In this document: positions 30,232 to 41,231 of the stretch, piece after piece
Position numbering within the stretch: the first letter of the stretch is position 1
Layout: every line of letters starts with the position of its first letter
Source of the DNA: Smittia aterrima
Lineage: Eukaryota > Arthropoda > Insecta > Diptera > Chironomidae
Length of the DNA stretch: 64,000 nucleotides
Direction: 5' to 3'
NCBI GenBank assembly: GCA_033063855.1
Contig: CP093831.1
Location: 22,072,001 to 22,136,000, forward strand
The notes under the pieces: model-generated
Seen by the model: only the letters and a program-made list of their open reading frames with translations
The model's database searches: none
Told to the model about the DNA's origin: nothing
Made by a program: the position numbers and the translations under genes

Positions 30232-31274
30232 ATGTTGCAAGGTCAACAGCAGCCACAATATTCGACATATTACCCGACAGGTGAGCATTGAATTCTTAAT
30301 AAGACAACCCAACCTTTAAGATTGCTTCAGGTCAACAACCGCAATACATCTTCGTTACTGCTTATCCGCCTGGGACTAATCCGGGATCTCAAGGCTACCC
30401 TTACGCTTATCCACCACCAGCTCAACAACCAAGCAACCCTCCCGAGATGCCAAGCTATTCGCAGGATCATTATGACAACAGCTTTCAATTCGATGATGAA
30501 TCAATTCGACGAAGCTTCATTCGCAAAGTTTACTCAATCTTGACGGTTCAACTTGTAATCACTTTCGGAATTATTTCATTGTTTGTGTTTCATGAGCCAA
30601 CGAAACTTTGGGTGCGACAATATCCGGGTTTGATTTATATTTCCTTGGGCATTTTGATTGTGATGGGATTGGTGTTAGCTTGTTGTGGAAATGTTCGACG
30701 CTCGTTCCCGATGAACTTCGTCTGCTTAGCAATTTTCACTCTTGCCGAGTCATTTGTTCTCGGAGTTATCTCAAGTTTTTATAAACCTGACTTAGTGCTG
30801 ATGGCTGTTGCGATCACAGCGATTGTTTGTTTCAGCTTGACACTCTTCGCATTTCAAACAAAATTGGACTTCACTGTCATGGGAGGTGAGATAAAAGTTA
30901 TTAATGCATTTCTTAAACTATCAAATGATTTATCGTTCGCTTCAGGAATTTTGTTCGTCGCTGTAATACTTCTTCTTGTGTTCGGGATTGTCGCAATGTT
31001 TTTTCCTGGAAAAACAATTCTTCTGATTTATGCATCGCTCGGAGTTTTCTTGTTTTCAATTTTCCTCATTTACGATACTCAGATGATGATGGGTAAGTCT
31101 GAGACTCAAAGGAATAAAGCAAATCGCTCGAGTTTAAATTTATTTCAAGGAGGAAAACATAAATATTCAATTAGTCCTGAAGAATACATTTTCGCTGCAT
31201 TGACTCTCTACATCGACATCGTCAACATCTTCCATTACGTTCTGATGCTTCTCGGTCTCACAGATTCAAGCTAA
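30232..31274 (+). CDS. Lifeguard/TMBIM family protein (BAX inhibitor-1 fold)
   Basis: Four exons, 30232-30280, 30331-30885, 30946-31092 and 31150-31274, give 291 residues. The N-terminus is Gln/Pro/Tyr-rich and cytoplasmic. From SFIRKVYSILTVQLVITF onward there are seven hydrophobic segments, with the family block IYDTQMMMGGKHKYSISPEEYIF assembled across the third intron and the C-terminal LYIDIVNIF. Family members sit in Golgi, ER or plasma membrane, act as Ca2+ leak channels and dampen apoptosis. The Drosophila relative is the NMDA-receptor-associated Nmda1 (CG3798) group. Introns 2 (60 bp) and 3 (57 bp) are multiples of three with no in-frame stop, so unspliced reading stays open. The paralogue-conserved MMMGGKHK junction shows that they are removed. 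Confidence 0.9.
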
Positions 31275-34200
31275 GCATTCAAGAAATTCCTCGTTTTCAA
31301 AATAAAATCATTTGTGAAAAAGTTAAACTCTTCCCTAAAAAAAACTGTGTCATTTAATCGTGTGACGAGACCTTGCTGAGAGGCTAAACGACTGAGTGTG
31401 TCAAAAATTGTATCACGAACCGCCAAAATAATTGGAGCTGTCATACAGAGATAGCAGCGAAAACAGCAAGCTCAACAGCTTTCCCTTTTGTGCTTTCGTC
31501 GCTTCAGTAATAGTTATACGCTTCGCAATCTCTTTAACGTCATTTAGTCAACATCTTTCGTCTTATCGCGATCATCGCTTCTATTGCGAACGAAATGGGA
31601 AGATAAATGGATTTTGTTTAATTTTACTACAAAGCGTTGACAGCGCATTCGCGTTGCCAGACAACCAGGAGAGGCGGAAACAAACATCTCTCGCATTCAG
31701 CTAACGCTCTCGAAGTGTCAAAAGATAAAAAGGCTTAGAAATCTGAGCCCATCAAGTTCAAGGGGGGAAATTAAAGCTTTGAATATTTATCTGTTAGTTT
31801 GTGGATTCCGTCGTTGTTTCCATGACTTTGTGGGGTTGAAGGTTTTTAATGGCGTGAAACTTGAGTTAACATTTGATAGGAAGAGCTAAGCTTAATTGTT
31901 TAAGTTCTTATGTTAGTGATTCACAGAAAAAAGTTAAATATTTTTAAAAATATTTCCCAAAGATTGCAGGAGTTTTCTTTGAGTTTTATAAATTTTCCTC
32001 AAGATGTCGCTTCCTGGAAAACGCAATTTTCCTTTTCCCTTCAAAGCTGGAAAATGTTTATCAGGATTTTCTATTCAAAATGTTCGAGAGCATTCAAATG
32101 TTTCGAGTTTGCGCGATCTATCGGATTTTCCTTTCGTCCCATAAAACGAAATCGTATAATCGCTTCGAACCCTCTTATTCAGTTTTAATAAAAGCTTTTG
32201 AAAAAAGATTAACTCTTCCATTAAAATCAAAGTCGTACAAGCTGTTGCACGCTCGAAATCTTATCTGTCGCAATAAATTACGTTCTGATTTTTTCCTTTA
32301 ATCTGTGAAATTTTCGAGAGCTGTCACAATGATTCACGGCTCACCGTCATTAGCGATGTTTAATGTGCTCATTAAAACTCTTGTTTTGTTAGTAAAGTTT
32401 GATTAAATGAAACGTGAATCGCATCATCGGAAATTATTCTCTCTTCATCGTGATTAAAACCTTTCATGAAGTTTTGTAAAAGCTAATCAGCATTCGGCAG
32501 TTCATTCGATCGTAACTTAAAGTTATTCGAAAAGTTGAGCAATCAATTTGTTTCGAATTCTAGCCCGGAAATATTCTATCCCAGCCCAAGCGAAGAATTT
32601 CATCAAATTTTCAACCTGTGCGAGGGACAACGAAGCGAAATAACGTCAAAGCGTATCATCGATCAAGGGAATGCTTTCAACTTGACTTCACAGAAGCCAT
32701 AACCGTTTTCAACTTTCTTTGACAAATCGTTAGCCTTGAGTCTTATCAAATTATTTTCAGATCAGGCATGTTGTCTTCTATTCTGTCAAAGTCGTCGTAA
32801 AGTAGAAGACTAAAACCAGTTCTCTTCAGTTAAATATCTTTTGTGACATTCCCTCGACTTGTCATTGTCTGTTCGCATGTTCAAAACAAAAAAGTTCCAT
32901 CGTCTTATTAAGTAAAAACTTTCTTCTTGTATGCTTTCGTGTTCATTATCTTCACATTTTTGGTCTAGCTCAAAGTCTCTCGAAGCATTCTGCGAGAGTT
33001 TGCCAAGAGAAAGAGATTGGAAGACTCTTCCACCTGTTGAAAATGTAATCATTAAAATTGTCATTGCTCATGCGCAATGGAAAACCGTCATCGATGATGA
33101 AAGTTATCAATAAATGATTTCATCATCGAGCAGTCATCTAAAAATTTACAACGGATTCATTCATGAAAACGTTTTTATCAGTTTCGCCTTAACGTTTCAC
33201 TTTGTCGGTCGGAAAATGTGAAAACTCTATCAGAACTTTTTTTTGCCTCTTCATTGTGAGATGTGATAAATATAACAAACGTTGTTCAGACTATAAAACT
33301 TAATAGTGTCATAATGAGAGTGTGGAATTATTGAAGCTTTATGTCAGTGCACAAGAATAAATAAGAAGCTTCTTCTAATGAGAAAGTAATAAATGTTTGG
33401 TGGCAAACAATATGATTAAGGAGAAATCAAAAAACCTTCGAGAGCATTATCAAATTAATTAATTTTCCGCTTGCTCGATCAAGATTACATTGAATGGCCT
33501 TAAAATCTTTCTTCTGCTTGGTTGGAAGGGAACGGAAGCATTAAGATGCTAAAGTATAATTAAAAAGGTACGAAAAACATTTTTGGGAAGCTGACTTTGG
33601 TCGATAAGTGCTTTTTAAGTGGATCACTCGTCAGTCCCAAGAATTCTTATTATGAAAAATCAGTAACTCTTCAGTTACAGGGTCTAGACCCTCAAAGCTT
33701 TTAACCAAACATATTTCCAATGACTTCTTTTAAAAGCTTTTTATTGAGTTACTTTTTGTATATTTTAGAAAAAATTTAAATATATTTTCGACCGTTGCTT
33801 TTAAACTGAAAGCTTAGGCAAATGAAAAACTATTTATTTTGCATAAGTTCTTACTTTTTTGAAAAGGTAAACTCTCAAAGTTTAATTATGTGTGAGAAGT
33901 AAAACGTGAGTGAACATAAACGGTGACTCGAGCACATCCCGATAAGCTTGTACACATTAAACGAGTTGAAGTATCGATTTTCAATCGCTCGACGACGGCA
34001 TTGCTAACGTGTAATTAATTACATTGCTTGGCGAGGGTGAAAAAGAGATAAAGACAGTGTGAAAAGCGAAGAAAAGTTGAACATCATTCCACTTTCTCAC
34101 AATATGTTAACAGTAAATTGAAAATTCTGAATGAAAATGTGCGATTTCTGAGATTTGCTCACATCCGATTGCCGCTATAAATCTCTCGAGCTGGCAGACT

Positions 34201-35117
34201 TGTTGACTATCGTGATTTATAGATTTAGAACGTCTGATAAAATTTATAATTTAACTGTCGTCTCTTTTTATCTATTAACCTGCCAGTCGATATCATTTTA
34301 TGTGACATGAAAGCTCCAACAACTCATCCTTCCTTCCCTTGTCTGAAAGATATTATTTGAAAAATCTTCCATCCTCTTCGAAGCGATGTGAAAAATGTTT
34401 CATAAATATTGCACAATTTATTGCATGAAGACAAACATAATCTGTTATGAAATGTTCTGTCGCTTGAAGCGACGAGAGTTGCTCTGAGCTGCGACAACTG
34501 TCTCCATAGAGCTTAAGCTCGTCGTTTTGAATCATAAATAAAAGTTCACAATTTGCTGTTCTCATTTTAAAACTCTCCGTTAACAACTGATGAGGCGATT
34601 ATTCAATTCGTTTAATGTATTTTCTCTCTTTTATTCAATTTCCGATGAATTCTAATTAGCTGAATAATATTCCGACGATTGTTCGATCACAATAATGTTG
34701 TGTCGACGAATCATAAATTATTCGTCTGGAATTCATTTTTAGGTAAAGTGAACAGATTGCTAACAGAGCGAAGTCAGTTTTACAAGAGCTTTCTTATCCT
34801 GTCGAGGAAAATTCTATGAAAACAGAATTAATGTTGAAAATGTGCAGCGAGAAGAGCAAGTTTCTAATTTATTTAATGACTTTCGTTGCTTTCTCTCGTT
34901 CCCGCTCTCTCTCCTTTATTCAACTGCAGTTCTTATCAACAGAGAATATGCTTGGGGGTGAATAACTCAGTTCTGAGAACGAATTATCTTACAACTTTAA
35001 GCAATAAGTTGAGGAAACAATTTTTCGCTTTCCGCGAATAGTTTAAGCTTTTGATTTGCTCAAATTAAATTACGAAATTTAAATCTTTATCATAAAATTT
35101 GCTGTAATTAAATTAAA
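31275..35117. other. about 3.8 kb without a supported gene
   Basis: An AATAAA hexamer near 31303 probably ends the Lifeguard transcript. The rest is AT-rich with only chance open frames. Confidence 0.45.
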
Positions 35118-35458
35118 CTGATAACTTTTGATCTCGCAGCTTGTTTTCAATTACCTTATGAGCATAAGCGAAAACACATTCAAGTTTTTTTTTCGCTTCG
35201 TGTGAGACTTTCAAAATTATGGCAAGCGTAGCTTTCACAAAAAATTGTTTTCGTTGCGTGCTCTGATTTCTTCTCTTGCATTGCAGCACTTAAATGTGTT
35301 TTGCCGAGACTTGTTTCAATCAAATAAACACCTTCGATAGCTCAGTTGGTAGAGCGGTGGACTGTAGCGGTTAGCGAGGCTTGAGCAGATATCCATAGGT
35401 CACTGGTTCAACTCCGGTTCGAAGGATTTTCTTTTTTTATAATTTTCCACAACATTTC
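35118..35458. repeat. inverted repeat, left arm (carries tRNA-Tyr)
   Basis: Reverse-complement homologous to 38835-39172, starting CTGATAACTTTTGATCTCG and ending after CCACAACATTT. The tRNA and its near flanks are identical; the outer part shows substitutions and small indels. Confidence 0.85.
35331..35426 (+). tRNA. tRNA-Tyr (GTA) with intron
   Basis: 73 nt mature tRNA plus a 23 nt intron placed after position 37 of the anticodon loop (CTGTAG|intron|A), as expected for eukaryotic tRNA-Tyr. The acceptor stem CCTTCGA/TCGAAGG, the D arm, the anticodon stem GTGGA/TCCAT and the T arm all pair, and a T-run for Pol III termination follows. Identical to the minus-strand copy at 38866. Confidence 0.95.
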
Positions 35459-37742
35459 GTCATAAAAGAATCTTTGTCGTAAATTGCTGCATGAGTTACC
35501 CGCTTTAAAAGAATATTTTCCATTCATAAAAAGCGCGAGCTGTGAAAACAGAAACTTAAGAAATTGTCAAAAAATACCAGGAAAGGAAAAAAGTTCCTCA
35601 ACAGTAATCTCAAAAAAATTCCATCAAGATGTTCCCTGAGCTCTAGGTTTTCCTATTCAATAAATTCCACCACGCAATTTTTCTTCGCTTCTCACAACAC
35701 GGCTCATTATAAATTCTAGACGCGTCACGTTTCTCATTGAAAATATCTTTTCAAAGGATATTTTTTGTGTGTCAAAGTCTACAACTCGTAGATGCATTAA
35801 AAGTATCGCTCGACGACATAAAGAACTAAACAAAATCAATGGAAAACAAATTACAGAGAGCTTTGTGCATTATGTCGAGGGAACGCTGGAGATTTGCATA
35901 AAAATATTATTTTTCGCTTAGCTTTATGATCGCTGAGGCAATTTAAAGAATTTCTTTTAATAAAAGCTTCCAATTAATTGAGAGCAAACACGTGATTTCT
36001 ACATTACGCGGGCGTTGGGTTTCACAAATTTTATTTCCAACGTTAATTTTAAAGTCGGTTGCATAACATTTAATGTGTTTCATAATTTGCTCGTGAGCAT
36101 TGCGTGTCACACATGTAAAACAAAAGAGTCGCTCGGAAAAAGCTGTAATTTACATAATGTGCTCAACGTAATACAATTATTATTTCAAGTCTCAAAGTCA
36201 AACAACATTAATAACAGATTGTTGGTTAGTGAAAGAGCTTTTGCCAAAGTTTATTTTGCGGTGTTGATGCTTGAAACTTTTTTTTAAAGGATCTTCATTT
36301 GAAGAAGCGATTGATTGTGGTTACACTTGACCAAAGCTAATCCGCTTTCTGGTTAACTTTCAATTTAATATTTCGAATAACAAGCCCTTTCTAATCTCCG
36401 TTCTTAAACAACACAAACTTTTGTTTGTTATTTTTTTGTGTTAGCTTTTGCTGTAAGAATGTAAGAGTGAGAGTATGAATATTTCAGATAAAGTAGTTTT
36501 TTTGTGTATTTGGCTCCGGTTAGATCATGAGAGAAGGCAAAAGCTAAGCTTGAGGTTGCCAAAACACAATTTAAACAAGCATAAATTCAAGCGAGTTCAA
36601 CACAATGGTATTTGCTTGGGGGTAGAAGAAGGTAGATAAGTTCAATGCTTAATATTTGATACTTCGTAAATAATTTATGAATATTTCTGTCGTTACGGAG
36701 TTCGAAGCGTAGAAAATATGTTTCAAGAGTCCATTACTTTATATCTTAAAGCGATGAGCATGTGATCGGCTTAGCGAGGAGAATCCTATAATCATAATTT
36801 AGAAAGGGTTTATTATAGATTCGTCGATAAATCTTCGCTTTATTGGCTTAAATATTTCTCTGCCTATTGCCAAGAGAATAGAAGAATAGTTCCCCGAAGA
36901 TTTAAAATGATTAAAGTGTTTCGACGCCTTCGCTTTCTCGACTTTGTCGTCAAATCACATTTCAATTAAAAGTTTTCTGGCGTTTTCAGTTTCAAGCAAA
37001 CGACTTCATCGTGTTTGTGAAAATAATTATTTCACTGAAGCTTGAGACTTCAAGAACTTTGTTATTTACAAGTTTCCGTTGACATCTTTCGTAAAGTGAA
37101 ATTGTAGGCGAGGACGCTTTATGAGACGGGGGATAAGCTCGTTCGACGAGAGTTCAAGCTTCAGTTTCGATTACTTTTCACGAGAATTTCCCGGCTGCCT
37201 GATCTTGAGCATAAATAATTCGTCGCCAGCGACAACAAACGTTGAGCAAAAGCTTTTAAAAGTTCGCTTTAATCAAGCAGAGTTGTTAAGTGAAAAAGGA
37301 AAAGAAGTTTTAATTCAATTATTGCTTTGGATCTATCTCAGAGAATTTTTTGTCCTCGTTGAGCCTTTTGAGATGAATTATTAAAAAGAATCCTTTGATG
37401 ATGACTTTTCTTTCTCATTTTTCTTGTCATCTGATTTATGTTGATTTATGAAAATAAAAATTGTTTTCTATTTGCTTCTTTCAATCGACGACGAAAGTTA
37501 TCAAGCACAAAACTTTCGGGTAGATAACTTTTATATTGTTTGCCAGTAATGAATACTTTCAGTTTTATTAAATTTTTATCTCAGGAATTTCAAGAAAATT
37601 CTTTCAATGAGAAATTTCCATCCGTAGAAAGTCTTTTGTGCAGAAACATTGAGGAATATTATGAAAGAAGTTAAGCCAATGTTCTATGAATATTGGATGA
37701 TGAAGCTTCGCTAGCTGAAGAGAAGAAATTATTAAGAGAAAT
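35459..37742. other. about 2.3 kb without a supported gene
   Basis: AT-rich. Sequence around 37350-37520 has a diverged direct counterpart at about 39330-39470 (AGTTATCAAGCACAAAACTT shared), showing that material around the H3-like gene was duplicated more than once. The 37121-37384 open frame lacks support. Confidence 0.45.
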
Positions 37743-37755
37743 TTGGTATTAGAAG

Positions 37756-37761
37756 TTTATT
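37756..37761 (-). terminator. polyadenylation signal of the H3-like gene
   Basis: AATAAA on the minus strand, about 80 nt after the stop codon of the H3-variant gene. Replication-dependent histone genes use a stem-loop instead, so this fits a variant histone. Confidence 0.5.
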
Positions 37762-37842
37762 GTGCTGTCTTTAATGTCCAAACACATTTTACAAAGAGAT
37801 CTAGTATTTAAGTAAATAAAAGATGTTTTGCTGCTAAGGGAT

Positions 37843-38394
37843 TCATCCACCCATTCGGCCGCTCTGAGCGTTGGGTCCACGAAGGAACATGACAAGATGA
37901 ATGTCCTTAAGAGCGACTGTAACTTGTCCTCGATTGCTGGTAATGGCATTAGCATCGGTGAAGAGCTGCGTTAAGTAGACCTCGCTGCTTTCTTGCAATG
38001 CCTTCATAGCTGTCACTGTGATTTTGAATTCGCCAGATTTTTGCATGATCTCACGAACAACTCGTGAAAATGGAGCCATTGGAATAATGTTTGTTGTTTG
38101 AAGTTGAAGATTGACAATAGTCTTCAACAACTTACGGGTTGGTGCAGCTTGTTTGCGACGATGAGCATTTGGAGCTGGATCTAGAGACTCTACTGAATCT
38201 GGAGATACTGGAGCTGAAGCTGTGTTTTCAGTCAAAGGAGACGATGGATTGCTTTGATCGTTTGTATTGCTATCATCGCTTGAAGCTTCGTTTCGTGGAT
38301 CGGGATCTTCGTTTCGCGGTTTGGGAGCGGCCTTTCTAGCTCCTTTTCCACCAACATTGGTCGTCTTAGACTTAGCAGCCTTTGGAGGTCTCAT
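37843..38394 (-). CDS. cid: histone H3 variant, probable centromeric CenH3/Cid
   Basis: Single exon, 183 residues. Residues 1-85 are a long tail rich in basic, Pro and Ser residues with no match to the canonical H3 tail. Residues about 87-173 align with the H3 fold: PFSRVVREI (H3 PFQRLVREI), ALQESSEVYL (ALQEASEAYL), LFTDANAITSN (LFEDTNLCAIH) and VTVALKDIHLVMFLRG (VTIMPKDIQLARRIRG). Loop 1 (between REI and ALQ) is one residue shorter than canonical H3. A divergent fold with an unrelated long tail is the signature of centromeric H3, which replaces H3 in centromere nucleosomes and seeds the kinetochore. Polyadenylated-type 3' end. Another divergent H3 variant is possible. The gene lies between two inverted tRNA-Tyr copies. 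Confidence 0.75.
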   Translation of the reverse strand: MRPPKAAKSKTTNVGGKGARKAAPKPRNEDPDPRNEASSDDSNTNDQSNPSSPLTENTASAPVSPDSVESLDPAPNAHRRKQAAPTRKLLKTIVNLQLQTTNIIPMAPFSRVVREIMQKSGEFKITVTAMKALQESSEVYLTQLFTDANAITSNRGQVTVALKDIHLVMFLRGPNAQSGRMGG

Positions 38395-38834
38395 TTTTAG
38401 CTTTTTTGAAGGATATTCTTACAAAATGTGATTTTGTTTCTGTTGAAGAGGAATCGTAAACAATAAAAATATTCTTTGATTCCTACGATCTTTCTTACGA
38501 AACTTACGACTTGATAATGGAATAGAAACTTGTTGATAACAAACAAATTGAATTTCGCTTGTATTTGCTGTCTTTAGTGGTTAATTTTTTATTTAAAATT
38601 TCAATCAGAATCTCGATCAGAATCGTCTGTGGAGAGTTTAAATTTAAATTTTCGGAAACTCTCCTGACCGTTAATTATGATCAATCTCGATCTCTTCATT
38701 TGACAGTTTATTAAATTTCTCTATTCTCAGCATGCTTTGATCGAAACGATGAAAGAAAATTGTGAATGGAAAATATTAATGGAAAATGTTCTTTTAAAGC
38801 GGAAGCCACAGGCGAAAAAAAATCGTTCATGTCA

Positions 38835-39172
38835 AAATGTTGTGGAAAATTATAAAAAAAGAAAATCCTTCGAACCGGAGTTGAACCAGTGACCTATGGA
38901 TATCTGCTCAAGCCTCGCTAACCGCTACAGTCCACCGCTCTACCAACTGAGCTATCGAAGGTGTTTATTTGATTGAAACAAGTCTCGGCAAAACACATTT
39001 AAGTGCTGCAATGCAAGAGAAGAAATCAGAGCACGCAACGAAAACAATTTTTTGTGAAAGCTACGCTCGTCATATTTTTGAAAGTCTCGCACTCAGCAAA
39101 AAAAACTTGAATATGTTTTCGTTTATGCTCGAAAAGCAAATGAAAAGAAGCTACGAGATCAAAAGTTATCAG
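38835..39172. repeat. inverted repeat, right arm (carries tRNA-Tyr)
   Basis: Inverted partner of 35118-35458. The two arms enclose about 3.4 kb that includes the H3-variant gene. Confidence 0.85.
38866..38961 (-). tRNA. tRNA-Tyr (GTA) with intron, inverted copy
   Basis: Base-for-base identical to the plus-strand tRNA-Tyr at 35331-35426, including the 23 nt intron, with a T-rich terminator on its 3' side. Confidence 0.95.
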
Positions 39173-41231
39173 TCTACGAATTAAGATTACGATTATCCGC
39201 TTAAATCCGATGAGAAAGATTCAAATTTCAGTTTTAAATTGGTTTGAATAATAGAAGTTACGATTACGATCCAAAAATGTTCACTTTTGATTAAGTAAAT
39301 CTCACCGAAAATCGAAAGATTACCGTTCTGTTTGGATCTCTCTTAGATACTTTCATCATGAATTATTAAAAAAATTCTTTGTTGATTTATGTTGATTTCT
39401 TAAAGTAAATTTTATTCCGTTTGCTCACTTTCACTCGACAAACAAAGTTATCAAGCACAAAACTTGAACAACCGCCTAAGAACATATTTCATCTGAAATG
39501 AGCTTTAGATTAGATAATATTGGGATCGAAGTCGGCAATAAAACAAATTTCACTTTGGCAATTCACCGACAGTACCAATTTGCTTCCGACTCTGACGCTT
39601 TATCTCTTCTCCGATTCTCATTGAATTATGTTCATGGCAAAAAGTTCAAAAGTTTAATGCGGAAAAGAAAGTTTAATAACGCCGTTATTGCAGCATAATA
39701 AATCTTTTCAAGACGAACAAACAAGTCTTGCTAAACGGTTAAGCCTGAGGAAGAAGAGAGAACTTTTCATTTTCCATCAAACAAATCAAGAAGAAATCAA
39801 GGTCAATTTGATGAAGCTCATTCTGATGTATTACGGTCAGAACTAACTCTTCGTCATCATCCATTGCATGATTTCATAAACTTCTTTTAATAACAAAATA
39901 TTTTCGGGTGAAGAATGTAGGCGAGTGCTTTTTCCGGATCGTTTTGTTCGGGTTCCTTTCTTGAATTAAGTTTCATGTCTTCCAACGATGTTGCAGAATT
40001 AAGAATGAAAGCGGAGAAATCGTTAGAATGTAAAGAAGGATTTAATTTCTGTGCCTTTATGTTTCCCGAGATGGGAGAGTTGGCAACTTACTTGCGTTGA
40101 TGTGTTCTTTCTTCTTAAATATAAAGCGAGCATTGAAATTATCCGCCGCTTTGTTCGGTCACGAGTCTGAGGTTCAGACTCTGAACAGCTCCATGACACG
40201 ATAAATTCGAATTGAAAAAAATCCCTTTGCGTTTCTTTCGAAGCGTCTTGCTTACTCATGTGCGTGAGTGTGTGTTTGAACAAACCTATCAAGATTTATC
40301 TTAAGAGGTTTTCATGAAAATACCTTAATCGAAGCAATTTTTGCCAGCCAACACAATACAAAACATTCTACCTCATTTTCTGTGGATTTTCCGAAAGGAT
40401 TTTTAAAGCTTTCTATTGACTAGCTCGTCTGTCCCTTTAACTCCTCAGAGAGTCGTCTGGGATCCCTTTATTTACTCTTTGATTTTCTAAATTAACTGGA
40501 GAACATATCGAAAGCTCATGCTTTGAAAAATCTCTTTTTTGTCAGCTTTCATTTTTTGATATAGTGGAAAACGGGGTTTGCTTTTTAGTATAATTCAGTG
40601 GAATTCAATTATCGTTTAAGCTCTGAGTTGAAGGCGATATTACTAAGAATCACTGAATCAGAAACTGGAAACCTTTTCATACCGTGATTAAATCCCGTAA
40701 TTCTGTTAAGCCTTCCGAGACGATTTAGTGCTATGTCATGGGAACGTCTCAAAGTGCTCTTGATCTCGAACTAGTTCTTTTTGCCAATGTAAGTCCCACG
40801 ACTAAGAAGGCCCAGGCTATGACAAAGAAAAGAAATATTAAATAAACAAATTTATCATTTAATGGATCGTGAAAGCAACTTTGCTTCCAATTAATTATGT
40901 TTCCGTTTGCTCATGCAAAAGCGATTTGAGTGATAATTACGGACGAACACAAACTTGTTTTTTATTCTACTCAATGAGTCTTTCATTCCATTTAGCTTCG
41001 TTTCGTTTCTCGCTTTTCGCCCAGTGATGATTTATACATGTCATCAATTTCATTTCAGATCCACTCTTGCCGACATAGAAGTTGATATGAAGCGTCACGA
41101 AAGTGGAAGGAGATAGACGAATACAAACAAATGACAAATTATCCCTGTTGCGACGCAGCAGATTCTAACTAAATCTTGTGTAATTAATTTCCACAACAAC
41201 CACTTTTGTCACCAGCCCTATCAACAATAAA
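39173..41231. other. no gene seen, upstream of the AstA receptor
   Basis: AT-rich. It contains the diverged direct repeat at about 39330-39470 and presumably the 5' UTR and promoter of the receptor gene. Confidence 0.45.
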
